DNA of 64,000 nucleotides. It comes from Sindora glabra. Its lineage: Eukaryota; Streptophyta; Magnoliopsida; Fabales; Fabaceae. The notes under the pieces were generated by a model. The model had not been told where the DNA came from. It made no database searches and saw nothing but the letters and a program-made list of their open reading frames with translations. Each line of letters begins with the position of its first letter. The first letter of the stretch is position 1. Positions 34,801 to 46,413 of this stretch are shown in pieces. The position numbers and the translations under genes are program-made. The stretch is from the NCBI GenBank assembly GCA_020226215.1, contig CM035233.1:18557701-18621700 (forward strand), given 5' to 3'.

Positions 34801-37800
34801 TATGGATAAAAAAATCATGAATATGTGATTATTGGTGTATCTGTGCATGAGAATTTCAAGTTGTACATAAAAGTATACATTAAATATTCCGAGTCCACAT
34901 TAAATCACATTTAGAAGGTATTTAACATTGTCAACTATTAAATTTGTATACATTTAGCTTCTAAGTATGCTTTATATAGGTGCAGTGTCAACGGCTGGCA
35001 CATTTTGGACAGGGACATGGCTTGTTTTTTAGTGTCCGTTCTATGTATGATGTTTCCTCGTTTTTAATTCCTATTGCATCCTAAGTTGTGATATGGTCAT
35101 GTACAAAAATGACCTTGGAACCAAGGAAAATACCATGTCACAAGAAGAAAATTGATGAACACAGAACATGCATGCACTGAGACCATGTTGGTAGATGCTG
35201 ACATTCTGGAACTGTTCATGCAGGCTGCTTTGAGTACTTTGCTGCTCATTATTTACAACTGTTCTGGCCAAGTTCTCACTACTAGGGAAAGGAGAATGGC
35301 CAAGTCCAGAGAAGCAGCAGCTAGAAGTGCAAGAAAGACTGCAAATGCACGGCAAATGTGGAAAGCAGCAAAAGATGCTGCTAAGAAGCATGCAAGTGGG
35401 CTTCAAGCTCAACTTTCACGCACATTGACTCTTAAGAAGGATACAACAAATCCTGAAAAGGTTAAAATTTTGAATCAAGCAGCTTCTGAAACTGATGTTG
35501 AAATGTTCCCACCTCTGCATTCCACTTCTTCAAATATGGCTGCAACTTCATCTGCTGTACCACAGGAAATAGGAAAAGAACCCAGTGACCTGATGAAGAT
35601 AATGCATGAAATTGAAAATGACCCGGAAATTAATGATAGCTTTATTGACAGTTTTGTTGCAGAGACTAGGGATGGAAATGTTCCAAAGAACATACCCACG
35701 GGAAAACAATTGCATACTCATAGCCAAATCTTTAAGTATGCATATGCTCAACTTGAAAAAGAGAAGGCTCAGCAACAAGAAAATAAGAGCCTTACCTTCT
35801 CGGGAGTAATTAGAATGGCAACTAACCCTGAGAAAGGAAAAAGGCCTTTAATTGAGATTTCTTTCAAAGATCTGACTCTGACGTTGAAAGCACAAAACAA
35901 ACATATACTGAGATGTGTTACAGGGAAAATAAAACCTGGTCGCATTACTGCTGTCATGGGACCATCAGGGGCTGGCAAGACAACATTTCTTTCAGCTCTA
36001 GCTGGAAAAGCCATTGGATGCAGAGTGACTGGTTCAATTCTTATAAATGGAAAGAATGAATCAATCCACTCCTATAAGAAAATTATTGGTTTTGTGCCTC
36101 AAGATGATGTAGTTCATGGAAACCTGACAGTGGAAGAGAATCTATGGTTCAGTGCACGCTGCAGGTATGGCTTATAAATTATTTTCTACATTGCATTCAT
36201 TCATGCAAGTTTTGCATTTACATTTTTTCTGGGCTCATCATAGTAATCATACACTTTTTCCTAATTAATCCTGGTCAAGATCCTTTTGAACTGTGGAGTT
36301 AACCCAAGACCTTTGCTGTCATTGGGCTGTCAGTTTACATGGAACTTGATTTTTGTACTTTTGTCTAAATGGTTCCATTTATTTTGATTAAGAGGCTTAG
36401 CCATGGTATTTTTCTGTACTCTCCTTTTCTGTCATATACTTTCTTCTTTTGCTAAAAGTTTTTAAAACAAAAAAAAAAAAAAGAGAGAAAGAGAAAGAAG
36501 GAAAGAAAAGGTTGGATGGTGTTCTGGAATGTGCCATCATAAAATAGAATGAGCGTGAATTTTATGATTTCTTCCTTTTCTTGCATGCATATTAATTATG
36601 TCAATGAATTGAAAACATGCAACACTGTCTTTGAGTTTTAACTGGTTGGGTACTGAGGTAAGCCTCTGTTGAAAAACTTGTTAGATAAGTTAGTTATGAG
36701 GACCATCCATTCTATTCTAATATATCTATAAAAGAACTTGTCGAAGTACAATGCTGCAGGGAACATTCATATAGTCCTACATAAGCTTGAAGTACTATTC
36801 CAAGAATGGTGTGAGTCTCTTGACTGTTAAAATGAAATATTAAAGGCATCAAATAACTCTTTTGTTTTCTCTTCATTGTGCTTTTTAAATTATTGAGCAA
36901 CATGACTGAATCTTTTGTTGTTTTTCTATGTTTTCCCAGTGCAGCAACCTCTCTTATACTCAATTGCTAGTCTTGCTCTTTCTGCAAACTCTTTTCATAT
37001 AATATTGTTTGTGGTATTTTTTTTTTCCTGTTTGTGTGTTTTCTCTTTATTAACCAATTTTTGTTGATGTTGAAGGCTATCTGATGACTTGCCAAAACCA
37101 GATAAAGTACTGGTTGTTGAAAGAGTGATTGAATTCTTGGGGCTCCAATCTGTGCGAAATTCTTTGGTTGGAACTGTAGAAAAGCGAGGGATTTCTGGAG
37201 GCCAAAGGAAGCGTGTGAATGTTGGATTGGAAATGGTCATGGAACCTTCACTTTTGATTTTGGATGAACCCACTTCAGGTTTGGACAGTGCATCATCTCA
37301 GCTTCTTCTTAGAGCACTTAGGCGTGAAGCTCTTGAGGGGGTTAACATTTGCATGGTGGTCCACCAACCCAGGTAACATCAAATTCCATATCTGCATGAT
37401 TGGGAATTGCTTGCATTGTCATTGTATGACTATTTACTTTCGTTGGTTAACTTGGTTTCATATTTTATTAAAGTTGAGGGGATAACTAGTCAGCAGTTTA
37501 GAAGCTGCTTCCATTAATAAAGATTAAAACTTTAAACGTAATTCTTGGACGAGTAATTGAACAAAACTGATTTTAATCCCAATGTTGTTTCAGAGAGTTC
37601 GGAATGCTAAACTAACACAGGACATTAGAGTTTTCAAGGGTGTGGTGCGCAAAAGTTGGATGGTGATTAAAACCCATTTTGGGGGGCTGTTTTATTGTCA
37701 CCGCTGATGGAAAAATGTTTAAAAAAAAGGGGTATAGGCTAATTTAACTAGAATGAACTAGGGATTTTTAGGAAAGAATATATGATGTCTATTCAAGAAA

Positions 37801-40800
37801 AATTTGGGCATTACATCAGTTCAAAAGTTTGGGCTTGGCTTCAATTGGTTGTGTTATCACTTGACCAAACAGAAGCAGATAATTAGTTTAAAAAATTACT
37901 ACTGTGTATCAAGGGTAAATTTGTTCCATCAAGACTTTAAAATGACAGAGGTACTCTAATTTTTACCCATTTTAAAGGTAAATTAGACCATTCCTCACAG
38001 TTTATTACATATTCCCTATGTTCCTTTGCTCTTTATTTTTTTATTCATCCTCTTGTGTCACAACAAAAATTGCCGTTTAATTTCCTTTGAACTCAATAAT
38101 GCCACGTGCACTGTTTTGAGGCATCCATATGCCTTTAATGCTCCTGGTTGAATTTATACATGGGCATTATGAATGAGAAAGCACTTTGAAGACCGATTTT
38201 GTAGGCCATGCTTTAAATCAACTTTATTAACAGTAGGATTCGTTTCTTTTGATTAATTAGTTTGTCAAACTTTCCGCTTCAGCTATGCCTTGTTCAAGAT
38301 GTTTGATGACTTGGTACTTCTGGCAAAAGGCGGTCTTACTGTCTATCATGGATCAGTCAAGAAAGTTGAAGAATATTTTGCAGGCCTTGGGATCAATATC
38401 CCTGAGCGGATAAATCCTCCAGACTACTTTATCGACATTTTAGAGGGTATTGCAGTACCTGTTGAAGGATCAGGAGTGAGTTATAGAGAGCTGCCAATTA
38501 GATGGATGCAGCATAATGGGTATACATTACCTCTTGATCTGCGGCAGAATGCTGCAAATTTTAATGTGGCATCCCCAAGTGTACATCCAGCTGATGAAAT
38601 TGATTCTCACGGTTCAGATCATGAGGAAAAATCTTTTGCTGGAGAATTATGGCAAGATATGAAGAACAATGTAGAGGTGCGGGGGGAAAAGATACGGCTC
38701 AACTTTTTGAAGTCCAAGGATTTATCTTACAGGAAAACTCCTGGTATATTTAAGCAATATAAGTACTTCCTTATAAGGTAAAATATCAAAAAAAAAAAAA
38801 AAACCCAAATTTTTTCCATCCATGAAGTGCACCCCCCCCCCCTTTTTTTTCTCTCTGCTGACTTGTTAGGAATTTCTTGTCATGAACAAATTTTACCTTG
38901 CAGCACTACAATTTTCTTGTTGAAACTATTGTGCGTGGCTTTTTAAAAAAAAAAAAAAAAATTGAAAATTTTGAGCAGAAATTGTTTTTGGTAATCAGAG
39001 TTAGTGAATTTTGGTAATGTCAGGGATTGAATAAATATATTTTTCCTTTTTCTTTCTCCTTCTTACCATCTTATCCCATGTATTTCTGAAACTAATATTA
39101 AAGATTACAACATGCCTTGCGCAATTGTATGACCATAAAGTAAAACTATGGTGAAACTGATCTTGGGGCAGATTGTACCAGAGAATATATCCCTAAAATT
39201 ATTCCATGTCATAAATTCTCTTCCCTATTGCATTGGTGATAAATGATTCCATCAAGTGGTCTGATTTGTTAAAGGAGAAAGGGGATTATGACCATCTAAT
39301 GATAAACATGTCTGTTTAATTTAGTATCTTCATATAATTGTTAATTTCTGGCAAGCTCATCCAATCCAATTGTTATTTCAGAGTTGGGAAGCAGCGATTA
39401 CGGGAAGCCAGGATTCAGGCCATAGATTATCTGATTTTATTGCTTGCCGGAGCCTGCTTAGGATCACTAACTAAATCTGGTGATCAGACATTTGGTGCTG
39501 CTGGATATACTTATACTGTAATCGCTGTCTGTAAGTCATACAAGTTTATAGAAGTTTGATGATTAGTAGAATTGGAAGTTCTTTAACTTTCTGGCATAGT
39601 ATTGGTTGAATTTATGTTAAATACATACATATATATATATATATCCCATCCATGTATAATTCTCATTATAACTTTGAAAATAAATATTGCTACAAAATGC
39701 TTTATGTTTGTAATAATTATCAACAACATCAATCATTTTTTTTTTTTTCATTCATCCTTTTCATGAAAATTTAATTAATGTCATTAATTGTGCCATTGAG
39801 GTAATCTTGTATCACCTTGAGCGAGGTAGACTCATTTGTAATGTATGAAGCTCATTTGATACCATATGAGTCAAGCTTATTGAGTCAAACTGAGCAATTG
39901 GCGGGCTTTACTCAAGTTGAATTCAAGCTTAAAAAAAGTCACTCAAATGAGCTCGAGTCATGCGATGAGCGAAAACATTTAATTGAGTGGTGCACAAACT
40001 GAAACTATATTTTGATTTTACCCAAGAGTTATTCATTTTGTGTCAAAACCTGTGAGCATATCATGTCAGTAACACTGTCAACAGAATTACATATTAAAAT
40101 TGCAAATATCTACCCATCATTTATTTGATCAATGTTTTAATCTCGTTTATTACTATGAATTTCAGCTCTTCTATGCAAAATAGCAGCATTGAGATCATTT
40201 TCTCTAGATAAATTACACTACTGGAGAGAGAGTGAGTCCGGCATGAGTAGCTTGGCGTATTTTCTCTCTAAAGACACAATTGACCATTTTAGTACAGTGA
40301 TCAAGCCTGTGGTATACCTGTCCATGTTCTACTTCTTCACCAATCCAAGATCTACTTTTGCTGATAATTACATTGTTTTGCTTTGTCTTGTATATTGTGT
40401 GACCGGCATTGCATATGCATTGGCTATATCCTTTGAACCAGGTGCAGCCCAGCTGGTAAGTGTTTGAAGCATAGCAGACTGTGGATATTATGAATCGCAA
40501 ATTGAAATTTAAGTAATCAAAATTTTGTCCCTTTTTTTTATCCTAATTGGATGCTGTTTCTTGCAGTGGTCAGTACTTCTTCCTGTTGTTTTGACACTCA
40601 TTGCAACACAACCAAAAGATAGTAAATTTTTGAAGTATATAGCTAGTCTGTGCTACTCTAAGTGGGCTTTGCAAGCATTTGTAATTGCAAATGCTGAAAG
40701 GTAACGTTCCATCACTGTTGAATCTATTTGCACTTCTGGTAGCAAGATGCTTGGGGAAAGACTAGCCTGATGTGTTTTGCTTCCAAGAAAATTGTCACGG

Positions 40801-41433
40801 AAGAATTAAAGAGCAAGGATTAGTCATAATAGTAAAAGATTTGTTGCCAGCTGAAGCGATATAATATGTCACCAATTGAAATGCATAGTGTTATCAAACA
40901 TTTATTACTTGCTTCCTTGATCCGTTTTGGTACACTTTTCCAACATAATAGGTATAGGGTGGAGCAATTTAGTACGAATTTAAAGCAACTCTTGAATCAA
41001 AGTTAGGATTGCATTCACTTCATCAAAAAGTACAGAAAAATAAGAGCCCAAAGATTAGCTTACGAACCATATTAGAATAGTTTTCATGCTCTTTCAAAGT
41101 CCACTACACTTTATTGAAAGATAATAAATAAATAAATGAAAACAGAAGTCTACTGCACTCAATTGGATTACAAATTATTCATTTTTTTGATAGAATATTA
41201 GATAATTTTTTGAAGCACTAGTTAAATGTTCACTTTACATTGTTTTTGCATGGTGCTAATTACTTGTTCAATGCAGGTATCATGGAGTGTGGCTCATAAC
41301 TCGTTGTGGTTCACTTATGAAAAGTGGCTATAATCTTCATGATTGGGGTTTGTGTATATTCATCCTCATTCTTACTGGTGTAATTAGTCGGGTTATAGCA
41401 TTTTTCTGTATGGTTACCTTCCGAAAGAAGTAA
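31882..41433 (+). CDS. ABCG24/28-like: ABC transporter G family member, ABCG24/ABCG28 clade (half-transporter, 1120 aa)
   Basis: Exons: 31882-32114, 32691-32767, 33157-33426, 33794-33857, 33947-34093, 34292-34326, 34451-34524, 35224-36164, 37076-37372, 38283-38777, 39382-39530, 40166-40455, 40567-40700, 41277-41433. All introns are GT-AG, phases join, and the total of 3363 nt gives 1120 codons plus TAA. In order: signal peptide (about 10-30, ending AQC); cysteine-rich extracellular domain (about 70-290); membrane helix (about 294-313); basic linker from 319; ABC ATPase with Walker A GPSGAGKT 546-553, Q593, signature ISGGQ 653-657, Walker B ending D677-E678 and H710; then about six helices (from 889 to 1117). 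Length and layout fit the long ABCG clade. Arabidopsis ABCG28 acts in pollen-tube tips; substrate here is unknown. No in-frame stop or lost catalytic residue. The start is the first ATG of the exon 1 frame. Confidence 0.97.
32364..32490. mobile_element. Small palindromic repeat in ABCG intron 1
   Basis: The left part reads CAAATTGCTGTTACCG and the right part, reversed, TAAATTGCAGTTGCTGTTACG, so the ends are inverted with a 6-nt gap. Between them TTGCAATTT, CACTGCAGTTGC and GTTGCAATTTTGCC recur. This looks like a short MITE built of GCTGTTGCAGTTGCAATTT-type units. No clean target duplication was found. Confidence 0.45.
36464..36509. repeat. Poly-A / GA purine tract in ABCG intron 8
   Basis: A run of about 16 A is followed by GAGAGAAAGAGAAAGAAGG on the plus strand. 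It is intronic and away from splice sites. Confidence 0.8.
38786..38960. repeat. Homopolymer cluster in ABCG intron 10
   Basis: Three homopolymers lie close together: an A run at about 38789-38802, a C run of about 11 at 38831-38841 followed by T8, and an A run of about 17 near 38944-38960. Assembly errors are likely here, but all are intronic. Confidence 0.8.
39783..39990. repeat. GAGCTC-rich repeat in ABCG intron 11
   Basis: Repeated GAGTCAAGCTTATTGAGTC, GAATTCAAGCTT, AATGAGCTCGAGTC and similar words resemble a common dispersed plant repeat of GAGCTCGAGC type. Related sequence occurs at about 59285-59900. The ORF here (39817-40002) is intronic and not a gene. Confidence 0.4.
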
Positions 41434-42000
41434 GGCCAAGCTTCAAGCTGCCATAGTATTCTCCCCCCCCGGGCTTGAGGAGTTCAATTGGAAGAGGATA
41501 TTGCATGTCATCCATACTCAACAAGAATTACATCATATGTCAAGAGGAACGACTTATATTTCTCTGAGTAATACCGGTTGTTGATATGAATTCATGCAAA
41601 TTTCAGTTGATAGGATTTTGAAGGCGTGACAACCGCTTAGATTTGTTTCCAGCTATTTCCTGGGGTTTGTCGTTGGTGTCTGCATAGCAATGCATGTGTA
41701 ACCTTTAGATTTTTTGTTTCTTTTCATAAATTAGTAGATATATTTATTTATACACAAGTAGATTGGAAGATGGAGATGAAGATTGTATTTTATGCTTTAT
41801 GATAATGCATCGTACAGCTTAAAATTAGGAAGGATTGTAATTTGTATACCGTATACATGGCTTTTGTTGAATGGGATATATCTGAAACATTTAGTCCCGC
41901 TTGCTAGGTAATATCTAATGGACTTGATTGTAAATTTGTTTTCTTAAGTTCTTGAGGTGTTGTAAATTTAAACTCTTATTTATAGCAGGGCTGTTATTTA
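41434..42000 (+). other. 3' UTR and downstream region of the ABCG gene
   Basis: The first several hundred bases keep a less AT-biased composition than the surroundings, as expected for an untranslated region. No canonical AATAAA occurs up to 42000; TTTGTA/TTGTAA-type elements are frequent at 41780-41970 and could serve as plant far-upstream signals. A run of eight C lies at about 41463-41470. Confidence 0.45.
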
Positions 42001-42144
42001 TCTTGTTTTAAAATGTGATGATGAAATAACATTTTTGGCATGGCATTTTGTTCAACAAATAACGATGTGTCACTTTTGCCACATGATGCATTCCATATGT
42101 CACTTTTTTGCCGTAGAAATTGGCTTAAGTTACACTGTTTTGTA

Positions 42145-42148
<4 letters not shown>

Positions 42149-42190
<42 letters not shown>
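42149..42190. repeat. (TA)n microsatellite
   Basis: About 20 uninterrupted TA units downstream of the ABCG gene. The overlapping ORFs on both strands, with runs of Tyr-Ile, are artefacts of this repeat. Confidence 0.95.
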
Positions 42191-42193
<3 letters not shown>

Positions 42194-42518
42194 TGAAAAT
42201 TGTCATGCTCATCAAGCAACATTTAATCCATTACAAGAGATAGGATGACAATGTTGACACTGTTAATAGTACAGTACCATTTAATATTGCTTCTAAAGAT
42301 TTTCTTCCTCTCATAATTCTAAGTTGGAATTAGGACATTATGGGTATGTATTACGTGATTTGTCACTTATACTATTATTTAAAAGAAAGAAAAAATAGAT
42401 AGGATGGAAATTTTGTCAAGTTTGTCAAGCAACAATTCTTCCAAAACAAGTTTTCTCTTGCATGGTGAGAGTGATTTCTCTCTTTAGTGGCAGTATAATC
42501 GGAGGATACAAGAAAGGC

Positions 42519-43540
42519 GGATTTAGCCTTTGTTTGGATGGGAGAGAAATGAGAGGAGAAAGAAATTAGGAGAGAAAGAAGTTGGGGGAGAGAGAAGTGG
42601 GAGGAAAGAAGAAATTCTTTTGTATTGTTTGGAAAGAGAGAAGTTAAGAGAGAAAGAAATTAGAAGAGAAGTGATTTCTTTTGTTTGAAAAGAGAGTTGG
42701 GAGTATTTCTGTAAAATGATTTTTGTACTCTTATGTATAATTTGTGCATGCAAGTGTATACTTTAAAAAATTCTATTCTTAAAAAATACAATTTTAATTA
42801 TTAAAATAAATACCAAATTAACAATAAATCCATTAATTAAATATTTCAATTTAATAATTAGAAATAAAATATAAATAAATATTTAAATAATTATATAAAA
42901 ATATTTATAATTATTTAAAAAATTATATAATTTTATAATTTAATCTTATTTTTTTAATACTTCTATAGTTATTATTTACTCCTCTAATACCCATATAAAA
43001 ATATTTTTCATCCAAAATAAATTAAAAATAAGATGTAGTAGTATTTAATTTTTTAGAATTATATAATTTTTCTTTATATTTTAGTGTTCAAATAAATGTT
43101 GTTGGATATATATTTAATAAAAGATTTATCTTATTTAAAGACCAAGATAAATCTCTTTATTTTAAATACCATCCCAAAAAGATTTATCCAACCTTTTAGG
43201 CAGCTGTTAGCGAATCACTGTCGTTTGGACAGCTAGAAGAACCAGAGGAGGGAGCGGCTTGGAAGCTGAGGATGAAGAATGTTACTAGAGTGGGGAGTAG
43301 CAAACACAAGGGCATTCAGTGTCCAAGTAGTTTTTTTTCACAATTTCTCCCCACTTCTTTCCAAAAGTGGAGAGAAGTTCCTCAACTACTATCCGTGGGC
43401 CCCATCGCACACTCCCCAAAATTTCTACATTTCTTTCTTCAGTTCCAAATGGGAGAAATTAACAACTTCTCCCCCAACTTCCATCTCCCCACTTCTTTCC
43501 CCCTTTCTTTCTTCAGTTCCAAACACACGCTTAGAGCCCT
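42519..43540. mobile_element. Palindromic GA-rich non-autonomous element
   Basis: The left end reads GGATTTAGCCTTTGTTTGGATGG; the right end, reversed, reads AGGGCTCTAAGCGTGTGTTTGGAA. Both continue as long GA-rich arms: GGAGAGAAAGAAGTTGGGGG near 42571 on the plus strand, and its rough complement near 43460-43500. The arms flank an AT-rich core (about 42760-43190) and a GC-richer segment (43190-43290). Ends with GTTTGGAT and GA-rich arms are typical of foldback-like plant MITEs. Target duplication was not resolved. ORFs 42523-42753, 43272-43544 and 43279-43641 are low-complexity products of the arms. Confidence 0.6.
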
Positions 43541-43987
43541 ATAGGGATGGTGTGGAGGTGACAGATAATGAGATCTTCACAGTGGTCTCAAACCGTGAAG
43601 TCAGGGGCTGGGGACATATGATATGTTTGGTTACTTGCTAGGAGACAAGGTGAAACATAGTAATAGGGTTGGAACCATGCTGAGAAAAGCATGGAACTTT
43701 TGCTAGGATATGATGCATATAAGTGGTATAGGGGTGAATAGAAACATGATTCTAGTTCTACAAGTGATGATGTTGATAAGATATCGGAAGAGGTCCATGG
43801 AATGTTTATAGTGTAAAATGGGATCTCTCCTTTTCCAGTAAGGAATTGGATGACTAAGTTGACAGTCAGAATTCAACCATGTATTTCTAGTTAATTCTTT
43901 TCTTAGCCATCAATTAAGAGCAATAACCCATATATTTTGGTATATATATTTTAGACTCTGTGCAATGTAAAAGTCATTAGTAATATA

Positions 43988-44532
43988 TAGAGGTGATAAT
44001 TTGTATCCTCATATTCACGTACTAAGTTTGTATCATGTTAAATGATAATAATAATCCAAATAAGCCCAATTTCAATTCGACTTGAATAATAATCATATCT
44101 TATCCAGTTAATTCATTTATTAAATATATTAAGATGTGTTAACTTATTTAATAATTCTAAATAAAAAAATTTATAATATAAATTCATTTATCAAATTTAA
44201 TTATTAATTATTTGTTACTAAAAGTAATTTTAATTATTAATTAAACACTTTATTGTATTATCATTTTTATTATAACATAAGGTTGATCTTTTTATTATAT
44301 ATAATATTTATAAATTAGTTATTAATTATTTTTGAAATAATATTTTTAAAATTTTAATATAAATTTCTACATGAGTTAACTTATTAATCTATATAATTTT
44401 AAACTAATCTTAATTCAACTTATTTATTATTTGATTATATGAGTTAACTAGTTTATAACGGAATCCATATAAGTTCAATTTGGATTCATATAAGGTGCTT
44501 CATGTTCATGTTGTGTCAAATTGCCACCCCTA
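43988..44532. mobile_element. hAT-type MITE with 8-bp target duplication
   Basis: The 545-bp element has ends TAGAGGTGATAATTTG and, from the right, TAGGGGTGGCAATTTG (13 of 16 matches). Flanking 8-bp repeats are GTAATATA (43980-43987) and GTAATACA (44533-44540), 7 of 8 matching. TAGGGGTGGCAA ends and 8-bp duplications are hallmarks of plant hAT MITEs. The interior is very AT-rich and non-coding. Confidence 0.8.
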
Positions 44533-44631
44533 GTAATACATAGTCCTTTTTCTTTATTTGGCATGAGATCAAGGTTTATTCAGCTAACTTAATCCATGGT
44601 TGAAGAAACTAACTCAAGCACTAATGACCAT

Positions 44632-44674
44632 TCTCTCTCTCTCTCTCTCTTTTTCACACACACACACACACACA
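44632..44674. repeat. (TC)n and (CA)n compound microsatellite
   Basis: About ten TC units followed by TTTT and then about ten CA units. Confidence 0.9.
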
Positions 44675-46161
44675 ATAATACATCTCAATGAGCTCCATGG
44701 ATGAACAAAAAGAAGCCTATTCAAGGTTCACAATACATAGAAGGCTAGATTTCTCATCAATATACTAAAGCTTGTAAGAGGGAAAGGGCTCTTATAACAA
44801 AATCCACTTGCATGCTTTGTAAGAATAACTAGACTTAGAAGTCAAATTAAACAAAAAGGAGCTTTTTCATGTTATAAGGTTTCCTTTAAAGCCTTTAGAG
44901 CTCTAATTGCATATTGCTACTAACACTGATGCAAGAAACCAAAAAGGCACTTCCATATAGCAAACTCATTCTACGTAGAACCAACACACTAAAGGAAGAC
45001 AAAAGCAAGAATTAAATATCACAATATTATAAGAAAATCTTGAAAGACCAAAAATAAATGAAGTTTCACAAAAAAAGATCAACTTTGGTTCAACCCTCTG
45101 ACACATCACCAATTATAAAAGAAGCTCAAAACCCTTGAAACTTCAAAAGTAAAATAGAGTAGCTTGAGTTTTTATATCACTAATAACTGTCCAAATACCA
45201 AAAATTCATCATGCCAACTTGTGACTGGTTCTAAATCACAAATCGGTAGATCTCCAGTTGAAATTGTCTAGTGCACATTTGCTACTCTTGGTGAGCATGT
45301 CAGCTTTTCCATTAAATTCATGTGACACATTTGGAATTGAAAACATAAATCACAAGTTTGCAAGCCGTAATTAAATGTCACTGAAGAACTCACACATGCT
45401 AAGTTGTAAAATTGCCCCACACTAGGAGCCTTCAAGCACAATGAGTTAAAAGGAATAAATTTGAATAAGGAGAGGGACATTTCATTCACTTGGTTTATGT
45501 TTCATTTTATAGCTTTAAGTGTGTGGGGGATGACAACAAGTTAACACACCTCAATCACTAACTTAGTGCCAAGGCATCTCATTGGGCTTTCCTGACACTC
45601 CATCTCTCTTAAAGGACATCTTGAACAAAAGTCCACCTAGTATAAGTAGATGTACTTTTTTTAAGTTGTTATAAACCCTTTTTGCCATGCTTTGAATATC
45701 TATTTATCACCATAATATACCAATATAAAGATAAAAATGTAAAGATTATAGACATCAAGCTTTTCAAACCTTTTTGGATTATCTAACCATGCAAAAATTA
45801 CCAAATACCCTAAAACTTGCAAAAATCAAGAAAAATTGTACATAAGTCAAATTGATTCTAAATTTTAGCCATAAGACCTCTACAATATATTTGATTTTTT
45901 TTGCTAAGTTTCATCTAAAATTAAGTACATTTTCTGACTAGACTATCACAACTACTAGTTTATGACATTCTCTCCCACTTCAAATGTCAATATCTTCAGT
46001 GACACCTTAATTTGATATGGTTCCATAAAGAATCTACTTACTCTCTTGAAATTTCATGTTAATTTTTAACTTACCCTTTGAGTTAATACTTCAAAATAAA
46101 GCATGGACTTTATGAATGGCTAATTAAGCTATTTAGACTCATTAATACACTAAACACTTTC
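44675..46161. other. Intergenic DNA with a possible LINE RNase H scrap
   Basis: Mostly no signal. On the minus strand at about 45210-45330 the text IPNVSHEFNGKADMLTKSS resembles the tail of a plant LINE RNase H (family pattern VPRxxNxxADxLAKxG). It is too short to be certain. No host gene is seen. Confidence 0.3.
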
Positions 46162-46413
46162 ATGAGATTAATGAATCATATTTTGCATACATACATTAGG
46201 AAATTTGTTGTGTATTTTAATGATATCTTGATATACAACAAGAATCTTGGTGAGCACATGAGTCATTTGCATTGCATACTTGGTATATTAAGGAAGGAAA
46301 AACTATATGCTAACTTGAAAAAGTATAGCTTTTGCATGGATAAGATTATTTTCCTTGGTTCTATTGTAAGTGCACAAAGGATAGAAGTTGATGATGAAAA
46401 AGTAATGATGTGA
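46162..46413 (+). pseudogene. Ty3/Gypsy reverse transcriptase fragment
   Basis: An open 84-codon piece reads MRLMNHILHTYIRKFVVYFN, then DILIYNKNLGEHMSHL, LRKEKLYANLKKYSFCMDKI and FLGSIVSAQRIEVDDEKV. This is the Gypsy RT palm and thumb start. The family has FVVVYFDDILIYS; here the first Asp of the YxDD active site is Asn and one Val is missing. The sequence ends abruptly after DDEKVMM, before the RNase H connector, so it is a truncated, inactive fragment. Its style (SFCxDKxxFLG, VSxxGIxVDxEKV) is chromovirus-like and differs from the Tat block at the left. Confidence 0.85.

Noticed and set aside
35071..36014. Minus-strand ORFs opposite ABCG exon 8
   Set aside because: Antisense shadows of the large coding exon; no domain or start context supports them.
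41994..42243. ORFs with long Tyr-Ile runs on both strands
   Set aside because: They are translations of the (TA)n microsatellite at 42149-42190.
43272..43641. Overlapping plus-strand ORFs of 90 and 120 codons
   Set aside because: They are low-complexity Ser/Phe/Pro-rich translations of the pyrimidine-rich arm of the palindromic element at 42519-43540.
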